64,000 bases of DNA. Source: Caryophanales bacterium. Lineage in GTDB: Bacteria; Bacillota_I; Bacilli_A; RF39; UBA660. Shown piece after piece: positions 52,541 to 60,680 of the stretch. The DNA is taken from positions 58,704-122,703 of the forward strand of contig JAEEJY010000037.1 of the NCBI GenBank assembly GCA_016282155.1, read 5' to 3'. The position numbers and the translations under genes were made by a program. The notes beneath the pieces were generated by a model. The model made no database searches and was not told the origin of the DNA. It saw only the letters and a program-made list of their open reading frames with translations. Every line of letters begins with the position of its first letter. Within the stretch, counting starts at the first letter, position 1.

Positions 52541-52568
52541 ATTATACTATATCTATGTCAATTGTCAA
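52541..52568 (-). promoter_or_regulatory. Near-consensus sigma-A promoter of the XRE gene
   Basis: On the minus strand TTGACA (52563-52568), a 16-base spacer and TATAAT (52541-52546). TTGACA occurs twice in tandem (TTGACAATTGACA), a possible autoregulatory site. Confidence 0.8.
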
Positions 52569-52696
52569 GTGTAAACTAAGACGTAAAAGCATATAATATA
52601 TGGGATTTTCAATGTAAAGTGTCCTGATAAGGAAATATATAAAGAGATTTTTTAAAGTTTCATTTATTAGATTACTTTATTTCCCAAACACCTAAA

Positions 52697-53566
52697 CTAT
52701 CTTCGTCCGACAAATTTATTAATCCTATCTTTATCCGGCATCGAACTATTATCAATGCTTTTTAGCATTTTATTTCTATCAAAAGGTACTAAAATTTCTT
52801 CAACATCATATCCTATTTCTTTTTCTTTTATTATTATATATGAAGCATAATCAATAGGATCAGCCCCATACGCCATACCAGCCGCTCTTATTGTTCTAAT
52901 TTTTACTTTATCATCCTCTGTTAGAAATTTAAAATGGACATGTCCCTGAATTATTTCATCATAATAATCAACTTTTCTACCACCAAAAATTGGTTCATTC
53001 TTTGCTGATATAAATCCAGCATTTTCTGGAATTACTATTTTCGATTTTTCATCTATTTCTAGTTTTTGTTTTTCGCTATTTGTATAATAAAATTGCTGTT
53101 GGGGATTAGGTAAATTATAATTAATTGATCTTTGATATGACCAGGTGCTGTTATTGGAAAAGTCAATTCTTACATCATTACCAAAATGACATAATCCTAT
53201 TTTTAATCCACCAACAATTAAATCATAACTATGTTTATTATTCTTTAGTTGTTCAATTTGCTTAGAATTAAGTTGCAAATTGGTCCATTCCTGACTTTCT
53301 GTTTTTGCTTTGTTAAAGTAAGCTTCAAACGGTTTAATTCCAATACTTACGTAGTCTTCACTATTACCATTTATTGATTTTACGTTATATTCCTCTAGTA
53401 ATTCTAATACTTCGGAAGGATTAGGCCCAACACCAATATTATCTCCTAAAGAATAAATTTCTTTTATTCCTCGTCTTTTTATATCTTGAAGAATTGAAAT
53501 TACGGGAAATAATAACCCGTGAACATCTGTAAATATTGCAATCTGTCTACCTGTATATTTTTCCAT
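52697..53566 (-). CDS. Calcineurin-like metallophosphoesterase
   Basis: 289 aa. IAIFTDVHGLLFP (DxH), SLGDNIGVGPNPSE (GDxxxxG), INGNSEDYV (GN-E/D) and IIQGHVHFKFL (GHxH) are the five metal-ligand motifs of the family. The group that recognises whole-protein phosphates or nucleotides (PrpE/YfcE-like) has the GPNP block. The substrate is unknown. It is monocistronic or leads into the Gx transporter; GTGGTGG precedes ATG 53566. The 176-bp gap downstream (52521-52696) contains only the XRE promoter and no recognised element. Confidence 0.85.
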   Translation of the reverse strand: MEKYTGRQIAIFTDVHGLLFPVISILQDIKRRGIKEIYSLGDNIGVGPNPSEVLELLEEYNVKSINGNSEDYVSIGIKPFEAYFNKAKTESQEWTNLQLNSKQIEQLKNNKHSYDLIVGGLKIGLCHFGNDVRIDFSNNSTWSYQRSINYNLPNPQQQFYYTNSEKQKLEIDEKSKIVIPENAGFISAKNEPIFGGRKVDYYDEIIQGHVHFKFLTEDDKVKIRTIRAAGMAYGADPIDYASYIIIKEKEIGYDVEEILVPFDRNKMLKSIDNSSMPDKDRINKFVGRR

Positions 53567-53599
53567 ATAACCACCACATTTCCTACTATGTTTAATTAA

Positions 53600-54118
53600 C
53601 TAATGATATCCATCTGTGTTAATTATTTCCCTATACCCTTTTAATAATTCTCGGGCAATAACTCCCGTAAATATTCCAGTTGGAATACTAAAAATTAGTA
53701 AGAATGGGAAATAATAAAACATACTTGTTGTATTAATTAAAAATATAGCTACTATTATTTGTCCAAGACTATGAAATACTGATCCAATTATAGAAATACC
53801 TATTATAGATAGTTTTGTATATTTTTTAAAAATATACATCATTATGATACTTAAAAAAGCTCCTCCTAAAGAGAAAAAGAACGATACACTAAATAGACCA
53901 GTCAAAAGTATACCTGTTAAAAATACTCTTAATATTGTTATATAAAAGGCTTCTTTAAAAGAATATTCATATAGAATAAATAATATAACTGTATTAGCAA
54001 GTCCTATTTTAAGCCCAGGAATAATTCCATTAAATATAGGTATTAGAGATTCAACAGCGTTTAAAACTACTGATAAAGCAAGTAATAATGATAATCTTGT
54101 ATAACGTTTTAAATCCAT
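53600..54118 (-). CDS. Gx transporter family membrane protein (Hpre_diP_synt_I-like)
   Basis: 172 aa with five to six membrane helices. RLSLLLALSVVLNAVESLIPIFNGIIPGLKIGLANTVILFIL is the signature of the Gx transporter family, once called heptaprenyl diphosphate synthase component I, related to ECF S-components. It lies one base after the NusG_II gene and downstream of apbE, the composition of flavinylation and extracellular-electron-transfer clusters. The substrate is unknown. Confidence 0.82.
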   Translation of the reverse strand: MDLKRYTRLSLLLALSVVLNAVESLIPIFNGIIPGLKIGLANTVILFILYEYSFKEAFYITILRVFLTGILLTGLFSVSFFFSLGGAFLSIIMMYIFKKYTKLSIIGISIIGSVFHSLGQIIVAIFLINTTSMFYYFPFLLIFSIPTGIFTGVIARELLKGYREIINTDGYH

Positions 54119-54484
54119 TTATCTCACCACTGTATCTATTTCGTTTTTATCTTGTTCAATCTTAATAACTATCTTATTGGGTAAACAAATAATTGACTCA
54201 TAAGACTTAGATATATAACCTTGTTTTGAACATAAGTGAAGAGGACTCTTTTCTTCATCTACTTTTACTCGTCCATTACCCGCTAAAATCTTAATATTGC
54301 CATTATATCCTTGAACATTATATTCTTGTTCTTCCTTATTTAAATCAATTGTTAAAACTACTTTATTTTCGTAATATACTAATGCTTTTAAATCTTTTTT
54401 AGTTTCAGTTAATTTAAATATAATTAAGAAAATAGTTGCCACTATTAAAACTATTAAAATTAACTTAAAATCATTTTTATTCAT
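54119..54484 (-). CDS. Membrane-anchored NusG domain II protein
   Basis: 121 aa. One N-terminal helix (about 8-25) and an extracellular beta-barrel-like domain: ALVYYENKVVLTIDLNKEEQEYNV, GNIKILAGNGRVKVDEEKSPLHLCSKQGYI. The ILAGNGRVKVxxxxSPxxxCxxxG block is typical of NusG_II (PF07009). The transcription factor NusG itself is not meant. It overlaps apbE by eight bases and ends one base before the Gx transporter, so the three form a tight operon. Confidence 0.78.
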   Translation of the reverse strand: MNKNDFKLILIVLIVATIFLIIFKLTETKKDLKALVYYENKVVLTIDLNKEEQEYNVQGYNGNIKILAGNGRVKVDEEKSPLHLCSKQGYISKSYESIICLPNKIVIKIEQDKNEIDTVVR

Positions 54485-55457
54485 ATTTACTAAACCCTTT
54501 AGTCTTTAGTATTTTTTTATCATTAGTATAAATAATAGCTTCAACATCATCTAAAGATTCTGCTAATTCAAGAGCCTTTTTAGGTTCTAAAAGAAATAAA
54601 GAAGTAGATAGAATATCTGCTAGAGCACTATCTTCAGTAACTACAGTTACACTTAACATGTTATTAGCAGGATATAATGTATCTGGATCAATTATATGAT
54701 GGTATTTTTTACCATTATATTCATAAAATCTTAAATATCCCCCACTCGTTACAACACTTTTATTATTAACTTTAATTTTAGTATATAAACTAGATGTGTC
54801 TGTTGGATTTTCAACGCCTACTGTAAAATAATCTTTATGATAAGCTTCTCCAACTACTACGTTACCGCCAGCATTAATAATATAACTTTTAATATTATTA
54901 TCTTTTAAAAGTTCAGCAACTTTTTTAGTAGCATAACCTTTAGCGACTGCCCCTAGATCTATACTAGGATTAGTATTAGATATTTCTTTAGTATCATATA
55001 AAATAAAGGAATTAATATTTTCTTTCGCGTCCTCTAATTCCTTGGAAGTAGGGATCCCCTCCCCTTTATCACGGTATTTTTTCCATACTTCAATAATACT
55101 ATGCATATTAATATTAAATTTATTATTTACTTTAGAATGTTCTAAAGAAATATTTAAAATGTCGTATAAATCATCAGATATTTTTATTTTATCCGTTTCT
55201 AGCTTACTATTATTTATTTTATATAGTTCGCTACTTTCATCATAAACATTTGTCATATCTTGGTATTTTTTATATGTATTATCTATTTCTTTAAATAGGT
55301 TATCTGCTTTAGAACTTGTTGTATATAGTTTTACATTAATCATTGTATCCATATAATAAAAGTCTTTTTGATACATATTAACACTATATTTTTTATATAA
55401 ACACATTCCTATTATTAAAACTAAAATAGAAAGTGAAAGTAGCAAATATTTTTTCAT
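54477..55457 (-). CDS. apbE: FAD:protein FMN transferase (ApbE)
   Basis: 326 aa. A membrane anchor or signal (about 4-22) is followed by the ApbE fold: YYMDTMINVKLYT, DLGAVAKGYATKKVAELL, YIINAGGNVVVGEAY, VVTSGGYLRFYEYNGKKYHHIIDPDTLYPANN and DILSTSLFLLEPKKAL, all in the expected order. It transfers FMN from FAD to Thr or Ser of extracytoplasmic acceptor proteins. No FMN-binding acceptor domain (PplA/RnfG type) is encoded in the window. GGTGAT precedes ATG 55457. Confidence 0.92.
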   Translation of the reverse strand: MKKYLLLSLSILVLIIGMCLYKKYSVNMYQKDFYYMDTMINVKLYTTSSKADNLFKEIDNTYKKYQDMTNVYDESSELYKINNSKLETDKIKISDDLYDILNISLEHSKVNNKFNINMHSIIEVWKKYRDKGEGIPTSKELEDAKENINSFILYDTKEISNTNPSIDLGAVAKGYATKKVAELLKDNNIKSYIINAGGNVVVGEAYHKDYFTVGVENPTDTSSLYTKIKVNNKSVVTSGGYLRFYEYNGKKYHHIIDPDTLYPANNMLSVTVVTEDSALADILSTSLFLLEPKKALELAESLDDVEAIIYTNDKKILKTKGFSKYE

Positions 55458-55472
55458 ATTATCACCTATTTA

Positions 55473-55481
55473 ATTATATCA
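55473..55481 (-). promoter_or_regulatory. Extended -10 promoter of the apbE operon
   Basis: Reads TGATATAAT on the minus strand, closely following the terminator of the LTA-synthase-like gene. Confidence 0.7.
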
Positions 55482-55485
55482 TATA

Positions 55486-55512
55486 AAGAAAAAAAGGAAT
55501 ATAACTATCCCT
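55486..55512 (-). terminator. Terminator of the LTA-synthase-like gene
   Basis: On the minus strand AGGGATA/TATTCCT (one G-T pair) around GTTA, overlapping the TAG stop, then a long T-tract. Confidence 0.75.
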
Positions 55513-57037
55513 TCATTTCATAATAAGAAGCGCCTAAAATTTCATTATCATAGTAGAATGACTTCTTTCCAAATTCTTTATTAATATAACTAATATCAAT
55601 AGATTCAGTTAATGTTTTTTCATCACTATATAAATTAGTACCAAAGCCCATCTTATTTCCTTTAATAGTTGCTCCTATTGAAACTAAAGTCGTTGGATAC
55701 ATATCAAATGTAGTAGCAATTCTATTTTTAATATTATTTGTATTTACTTGAGAATTTATAAATACATTATATACAGTACGTTCTGTTACCCATGAAGGAT
55801 AGAAGTTACTTTGCATAGTTGGATGATCACCAGCAATTATAATTGTTGTATCTTTAAAGAAATCTTGTTTCTTAATCCATTCTACAAATTCATATAACAT
55901 ACCATCACTACAATGGAATGAATTAGCATATCTAGTTGGGAAGATACTATCGCATGTTTCATCTAAATATCCATCAATAAAGTGTGTGTCTGCTGTTAAT
56001 AAAGTGAAGTTAAATGGTTCATCTTTAGCAGCAATTTTTATTAATTGTTCTTTAGCAAATTTATATAATTTACTATCTTCAAATCCCCACCATACGTTAT
56101 AGTTTTGAGGAATTAATTTCTCTTTTTTAGCCCATAAATAATCATAAATTTTATAATCACCATGTTGTGTAAAATAGTCTCTTCTACCAGCATAACTAGC
56201 ATCAGATCCCATCATAATGTAATTACTATAGCCGTTATCTTTTAAATATTCTCCTAATGATTTAACACCAGGCATCATTTGGCTATATCCTGAATATTCG
56301 TTACCATCTATTTTTAAACGAAGTGGTGTCCCAGAAGTTTGGGCTATCATAGCAGCTACTGTCCATGTTGAACCTTCTAAACTATATAGACCACCTACAC
56401 CTTGATTATTACTAAAATTTGTATAATCTAAAGCATAGTTTTCTAATTCAGGAATAACACTCTTTTCAAATACCCCACCATTTAATTTGGAAGCTAAATT
56501 TGATTCAAGAGATTCAACATAAATATATATTAAATTATTCTTTTTACCTTCAAATGTAATCTCGGCTTCATTTGTATCAACATAATAATTTTCAAATATT
56601 TCAGTAGTTGAGAACTTACCTATAATATATTTATCTAATTCAATTATATGTGCCCCCATAAAAGCCATAATAAAGAATATTACTATTGACGCTATTAAAC
56701 GTCTTTTTTTATTCATTGTAAATAAATCGTGTTCAAATCTTTTCTTAAAAAATCTAATTTCAAACGTTACTCTTCCACGAATATATTTAGACATTAAGTA
56801 TTCAATTAAACCATATATTAATAATATTGCAGGAATACCAATAATAATTATTGTTAATCCTCCTTTTATTGCATCAAAACTTGTTGCTTCAGTCTTAACT
56901 GTTGCACTAAATATTAATTGTTCAATTGTTATATTATCGAAGCCAAAATGAATATAAAGTGCAAGAATTAATAATAAAGATCCTAGTGTTAAAAGTATAA
57001 CACTAACGGGATTTATTTTTTTTAGTTTTTCTTTCAT
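55505..57037 (-). CDS. LTA synthase family phosphoglycerol transferase/sulfatase
   Basis: 510 aa. Four N-terminal helices (up to about 140) lead to an extracellular alkaline-phosphatase-like domain: IYIYVESLESN (metal Glu), EGSTWTVAAMIAQTSG (nucleophile Thr), IMMGSDASYAGRRDYF, and IIAGDHPTM (metal Asp-His). LtaS enzymes build polyglycerol phosphate from phosphatidylglycerol. FSNNQGVGG and the SGTP block fit the sub-family called LTA synthase-like sulfatases. The gene overlaps the 57003 membrane protein gene by 35 bp. Confidence 0.85.
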   Translation of the reverse strand: MKEKLKKINPVSVILLTLGSLLLILALYIHFGFDNITIEQLIFSATVKTEATSFDAIKGGLTIIIIGIPAILLIYGLIEYLMSKYIRGRVTFEIRFFKKRFEHDLFTMNKKRRLIASIVIFFIMAFMGAHIIELDKYIIGKFSTTEIFENYYVDTNEAEITFEGKKNNLIYIYVESLESNLASKLNGGVFEKSVIPELENYALDYTNFSNNQGVGGLYSLEGSTWTVAAMIAQTSGTPLRLKIDGNEYSGYSQMMPGVKSLGEYLKDNGYSNYIMMGSDASYAGRRDYFTQHGDYKIYDYLWAKKEKLIPQNYNVWWGFEDSKLYKFAKEQLIKIAAKDEPFNFTLLTADTHFIDGYLDETCDSIFPTRYANSFHCSDGMLYEFVEWIKKQDFFKDTTIIIAGDHPTMQSNFYPSWVTERTVYNVFINSQVNTNNIKNRIATTFDMYPTTLVSIGATIKGNKMGFGTNLYSDEKTLTESIDISYINKEFGKKSFYYDNEILGASYYEMKG

Positions 57038-57338
57038 TTATTCTAATATTAAATTCTATGTTTTTGCTAACTGTTGATGCAACAAATCCAATAATAACAC
57101 TTACAATAATTGCTATAGTAGCGTATTTTATTGAAAATGGTATATTACCAAATGATTCTTCTAAAGAAAGTCCTGGATGTAATAGTATATATGCTAAAGT
57201 AGTTGCAACTATGTTAGTAAATAAACACATACATAAGTAATCTAAAACTAGTTTAACATTTAATTCCTTTCCTGCTAATTTCATATAAACTTTTGTTCCT
57301 ATTATCGCAGGTAATAGCATGTAAATAATTGTTGTCAT
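57003..57338 (-). CDS. Small membrane protein upstream of LTA-synthase-like gene
   Basis: 111 aa with three predicted membrane helices and a basic C-terminal tail (RINERKTKKNKSR). Not recognised. It overlaps the start of the LTA-synthase-like gene by 35 bases, so both are made together and it may help or extend that enzyme's membrane part. AGGAGGGTTGAGGAT precedes ATG 57338. Confidence 0.7.
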   Translation of the reverse strand: MTTIIYMLLPAIIGTKVYMKLAGKELNVKLVLDYLCMCLFTNIVATTLAYILLHPGLSLEESFGNIPFSIKYATIAIIVSVIIGFVASTVSKNIEFNIRINERKTKKNKSR

Positions 57339-57359
57339 ATCCTCAACCCTCCTATGAAA

Positions 57360-57368
57360 ATTATAACA
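57360..57368 (-). promoter_or_regulatory. Extended -10 promoter of the 57338-55505 operon
   Basis: Reads TGTTATAAT on the minus strand, just downstream of the terminator of the DUF308 gene. Confidence 0.7.
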
Positions 57369-57380
57369 TATATAAAATAA

Positions 57381-57408
57381 AAAAATAAAGGTTTTACCCT
57401 TTATTTTT
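57381..57408 (-). terminator. Terminator of the DUF308 gene
   Basis: Stem AAAAATAAAGG/CCTTTATTTTT around TTTTAC, T-rich on the minus strand. Confidence 0.8.
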
Positions 57409-57412
57409 AATA

Positions 57413-57919
57413 TTATTTTATTTTTTTAACTACTTTTTTATTAGTTGGTTTCTTAATATTAAGAGCGGTATCACTAGAACCAGTAATAATTAAGATAACT
57501 CCAACAATACGAAGTAGTAATGTTAATGTCTTAAATGGATTAAAACAAATAATTAAACCTACTAATAAATTTAATAATCCTTCAACCATTTTATAAGTAT
57601 AGAAATTAGTCCCTTTATAAAAACCAGCTTCAGATAATTTGCTAATACCTACAAATACAATGAATATTCCAATTACTAAAGGAATAATGGACGCTATTTT
57701 TTCAGGTACAATTATAACTACAAGGCCAATAATACCAGTTATAATTGCTAATGTTAAATTAGCTGTTAAATCTTTATTCTTCATATAACTAATAGCATTT
57801 ATAAGCGCATATATTAAAATAAATGCACCTATCGCATAAATAACAAAATTACTAAATAATTCAGGAATTATTAATAATATTAATCCCATAATAATATAAA
57901 ATAAATTATTCTTATTCAT
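57413..57919 (-). CDS. DUF308 (HdeD-like) membrane protein
   Basis: 168 aa with six hydrophobic helices in three pairs. The pattern IGLVVIIVPEKIASIIPLVIGIFIVFVGISKL repeated with GLLNLLVGLIICFNPFKTLTLLLRIVGVILIITG is the DUF308 repeat of HdeD-type proteins, acid-stress related in enterics and of unknown role in Gram-positives. A basic tail (KKPTNKKVVKKIK) ends it. Its start meets the stop of the gene before it. Confidence 0.8.
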   Translation of the reverse strand: MNKNNLFYIIMGLILLIIPELFSNFVIYAIGAFILIYALINAISYMKNKDLTANLTLAIITGIIGLVVIIVPEKIASIIPLVIGIFIVFVGISKLSEAGFYKGTNFYTYKMVEGLLNLLVGLIICFNPFKTLTLLLRIVGVILIITGSSDTALNIKKPTNKKVVKKIK

Positions 57920-58695
57920 TAAACATTCTCCTTTTTAATTACTTTTTGTCCTGTTAATTCTAAGTAAGTTTCTTTAGTTATCTTAACAGTCTCGATTAAA
58001 TTACTATTTTCATATACATATAAGTACATAAATAGTTTATCTTCTTTATATTCATCACTAATTGCATCAACATAATTATCATAAATATTAGGACTATTAT
58101 TAGTAAATAAATTATCCGATAAAGCATATTTATAAGTACCATTACCAATATTCATCTTACTATGAACTTCCTTATTTACTAAAGTTAATTTAAAACCTTT
58201 ATCACTAAATGACCCTACGTATTTATTATTATTCTTAGCTAGCGCATCCAAAATATTTTCGTATTTAGGATCTAAATAGAAAGTTATATAATCTAAATTT
58301 AATTCTTTAGATTTATTTAAGATAATTTCAATAATAGCCATTAAATTTTCTTTAACTTCTTTAGCGTATCCCAAATCAACACTAACATTAGGACTATACT
58401 TATTACTATTATATCCATCAATATCAAATTCTACAGAAGCTAATAATTTTTTATATTTATCATCATTTAAATAAATAGTATAAATTATTGAATCATTAAA
58501 TTCTTTTTTATCACTACGATATCTTTCATACATTCTAAACCATTCATCAAAATCATGATAAGAACAAAAATTCTTACCTGTATATTTTGATAAATCAGCT
58601 GATGTATTTTTGTTTGACATTAGTAATTCAAAATTTAATACTTCAAACTCTTCTGCATCACTTTTTTCTACTTCTTTTATTACTAAATTCTTCAT
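57919..58695 (-). CDS. Uncharacterised 258-aa protein, possibly GNAT-like
   Basis: No clear family. The N-terminus VIKEVEKSDAEEFEVLNFEL and a middle part with alternating strands and helices (SKELNLDYITFYLDPKYENILDALAKNNNKYVGSF) loosely resemble a GNAT acetyltransferase, in which that last block would be the C-terminal lobe. The typical acetyl-CoA loop (Q/RxxGxG/A) is not evident, so the activity is doubtful. Upstream of and touching the DUF308 gene. Confidence 0.5.
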   Translation of the reverse strand: MKNLVIKEVEKSDAEEFEVLNFELLMSNKNTSADLSKYTGKNFCSYHDFDEWFRMYERYRSDKKEFNDSIIYTIYLNDDKYKKLLASVEFDIDGYNSNKYSPNVSVDLGYAKEVKENLMAIIEIILNKSKELNLDYITFYLDPKYENILDALAKNNNKYVGSFSDKGFKLTLVNKEVHSKMNIGNGTYKYALSDNLFTNNSPNIYDNYVDAISDEYKEDKLFMYLYVYENSNLIETVKITKETYLELTGQKVIKKENV

Positions 58696-58740
58696 ATTAC
58701 CACTAAAGATATATTAGCACTTATTCACTAAAAAGTAAAC

Positions 58741-58760
58741 AAAAAAAGGCCTAAGCCTTT
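58741..58760 (-). terminator. Terminator of the short LysR-type gene
   Basis: On the minus strand AAGGC/GCCTT around TTAG, then seven T, directly after the TAA stop. Confidence 0.8.
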
Positions 58761-59080
58761 TATATAACGTACCAATTAGTTTCGGCCTCTTTAAGATTAT
58801 ATTTATAACCTTTTAGAGCGCGCTCTGCCATCATAATCTCTTTACCAGCTTTCTCAACATACTGAAACAACATCTTGCCAGCTTCTGTTAAAATTACTCC
58901 ATTTAAAGATCTTGTAAATAGTTCAACATCTAATTCTTCTTCAAGTTTCTTCAATGATTTTGAAATGGCTGGTTGAGATATATACAATTTTTTAGCAGCT
59001 TTCGAAATACTTTTCTCTTTAGCTACGCAATAAAATACACGATATAAATTTAAATTGATGCAAGCATTAACTTCGTACAT
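58760..59080 (-). CDS. Single-domain LysR-type HTH protein
   Basis: 106 aa, only the DNA-binding part of a LysR regulator: LYRVFYCVAKEKSISKAAKKLYISQPAISKSLKKLEEELDVELFTR is the full winged-helix signature, followed by the linker helix (FQYVEKAGKEIMMAERAL). The usual 200-residue effector domain is missing. The gene ends in a proper stop with a terminator at once behind it, and the downstream 65 bases hold no remnant. It is therefore a stand-alone small regulator or a cleanly truncated one. GAGGTG precedes ATG 59080. Confidence 0.85.
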   Translation of the reverse strand: MYEVNACINLNLYRVFYCVAKEKSISKAAKKLYISQPAISKSLKKLEEELDVELFTRSLNGVILTEAGKMLFQYVEKAGKEIMMAERALKGYKYNLKEAETNWYVI

Positions 59081-59125
59081 ATTTACACCTCTTGTATAAT
59101 ATTACTTCCCCTTTTTGTAGTTATT

Positions 59126-59134
59126 ATTATAACA
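59126..59134 (-). promoter_or_regulatory. Extended -10 promoter of the short LysR gene
   Basis: Reads TGTTATAAT on the minus strand; the leader is about 40 nt. Confidence 0.6.
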
Positions 59135-59154
59135 TAATAAATTTAAATTAAAAG

Positions 59155-59178
59155 TAAAAATTACATTTTTTGTAAATT
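59155..59178 (-). terminator. Possible AT-only terminator of the HExxH gene
   Basis: TTACA/TGTAA around a short A/T loop, overlapping the TAA stop, then a T-rich run on the minus strand. Weak. Confidence 0.45.
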
Positions 59179-59922
59179 TCTTCTTAAGTTTAAAACTTTC
59201 CTATTTCCCTCTTCAATATCGACCATATGTTTTAAGTAATAAGGGTCAACTTTAAGACCTAGAAGAAGCTTTTTATAATTAGATAATTTAATAATATCTA
59301 ACTCTTCATACTTTTCTGGTTCATGCATAACAGTATAAAAATTCTTTGTTGGAAAGACAAACTTATCTCTTCTTGGACGAATTTCATCAAGCATCTTAGA
59401 TATTGTCACTTGATTATTTATTTTTAAATCATCCGCCATAAGATAAGCACTCATAAATTCATTAACATATAAGTATGCTTCTAATTGAGCATTTATCTCA
59501 AATGGTGAGAATTGATATCCCACATCATTATATAAAGATTTATAATGTGATGCTAATTCTAAAGTATCTCTAAATATTTGACCTTCAACAGTATCAAGAC
59601 CTAATTTAGACATTTGAATAGCGTGAAAGCATTCATGAGATATTACTTCTAGAATATCAAAATTATAATTAAAAATATTTCTATTTTTACGATTAGATTT
59701 TTTTATCTCATCATATGAGAATGTTATTAAACGTTCTTCCGGTTCATATACCGCTATTTCAGCATCTTCACTTGTATGATTAGAAGATACATCTTCTAAA
59801 AATAAACTAGCGTTATGTTCTTTAACTAAGTTCATCGCATAACGACGAATATAATCTTCAGGTAAAGGAGTTATAGCTTCAGTATAATCAAAAAATTCTT
59901 CTAATAATTCTACTTTTTCCAT
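59161..59922 (-). CDS. Putative zinc metallopeptidase-like protein (HExxH)
   Basis: 253 aa, cytoplasmic by lack of a signal. ILEVISHECFHAIQM (about 91-105) contains HECFH, the HExxH zincin motif, followed about 50 residues later by an acidic helix (INAQLEAYLYVNEF) that could give the third ligand. No named family recognised. It overlaps the HipA-like gene by 13 bases and is the last of a three-gene operon. Confidence 0.65.
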   Translation of the reverse strand: MEKVELLEEFFDYTEAITPLPEDYIRRYAMNLVKEHNASLFLEDVSSNHTSEDAEIAVYEPEERLITFSYDEIKKSNRKNRNIFNYNFDILEVISHECFHAIQMSKLGLDTVEGQIFRDTLELASHYKSLYNDVGYQFSPFEINAQLEAYLYVNEFMSAYLMADDLKINNQVTISKMLDEIRPRRDKFVFPTKNFYTVMHEPEKYEELDIIKLSNYKKLLLGLKVDPYYLKHMVDIEEGNRKVLNLRRNLQKM

Positions 59923-60680
59923 AGTAACCTTTTTAATAATTCTTTACTAACTTCATCGTTTATACGATAAAATTCATAGTCTTCATCTTTTAAATTTAAA
60001 CTATATCTATTAGCTACAGAAGATACTATTTCTCTTAAATCAACACTTTTTAAAAGATAATCTAAATAATCTCTTAATTCAGGATGCTCTAAAACAAATT
60101 TATCAAAACTAGAAGAATACAATTCTAAATTTTGAACATCATTTTTATATTCACTAATACTCCAATGTTCTAAGGAACCACTATAATCATATACTGGCGC
60201 TAAAGATATACCAGAGTTATCTTCCTTAAACATGATATTACAGCTACAACGGTCAAATTGACGCATGAAAATGTCTAAGGCATATAATTTTACTAATTCT
60301 CTTTCAATGTCTCTAAAACTGGCTTTATCTAGCAAAATAGAAGGTTCTATACCTAACTTTTCAACTAAATCATTTAAATAATAATAATTGGCATCCTTTT
60401 CTTTGAAATTAGGAGTAGCAAAAGCATAATAACTATCTTTTTTAGCAAGCATATATGTAGCGGTTGCTAAATCAAGTTTGTGAGCTATACACTCTCCTAT
60501 TACTTCATTAAATGTATCATTATATTTAATGAAGTAATATTCACCATCTAATTTATACCAATTCTTACTACGATATAATTCATTCTTTCTTAGTATTTTT
60601 TTAGCTTCAAATTTATAAATATTACGTGCATAATCTAAATCTAAGCAAATAGTTCTATTTGTTACTGCTTCTCTTAACAT
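59910..60680 (-). CDS. HipA-like kinase-fold protein
   Basis: 256 aa. YYFIKYNDTFNEVIGECIAHKLDL fits the HipA nucleotide-binding lobe (Lys, then Glu in a helix). IFMRQFDRCSCNIMFKEDNSGISLAPVYDYSGSL fits the catalytic loop (DR..CN, in place of the common DRHxxN) and the DFG-like Asp. HipA proteins are Ser/Thr kinases, often toxins. There is no HipB-like antitoxin beside it. TAATG couples it to the upstream gene. Distant match, so activity is inference. Confidence 0.62.
   Translation of the reverse strand: MLREAVTNRTICLDLDYARNIYKFEAKKILRKNELYRSKNWYKLDGEYYFIKYNDTFNEVIGECIAHKLDLATATYMLAKKDSYYAFATPNFKEKDANYYYLNDLVEKLGIEPSILLDKASFRDIERELVKLYALDIFMRQFDRCSCNIMFKEDNSGISLAPVYDYSGSLEHWSISEYKNDVQNLELYSSSFDKFVLEHPELRDYLDYLLKSVDLREIVSSVANRYSLNLKDEDYEFYRINDEVSKELLKRLLWKK

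Noticed and set aside
54119..54484. Transcription factor NusG
   Set aside because: The protein has a membrane anchor and only the domain-II-like fold; no NGN or KOW domains.
58695..58760. Frameshifted remnant of a LysR effector domain after the short LysR gene
   Set aside because: Only about 65 bases up to the next gene, occupied by a terminator and promoter; no room for a remnant.
59910..60680. HipA toxin of a classic HipBA toxin-antitoxin pair
   Set aside because: No HipB-like HTH gene adjacent; neighbours are an M29-like protein and an HExxH protein.
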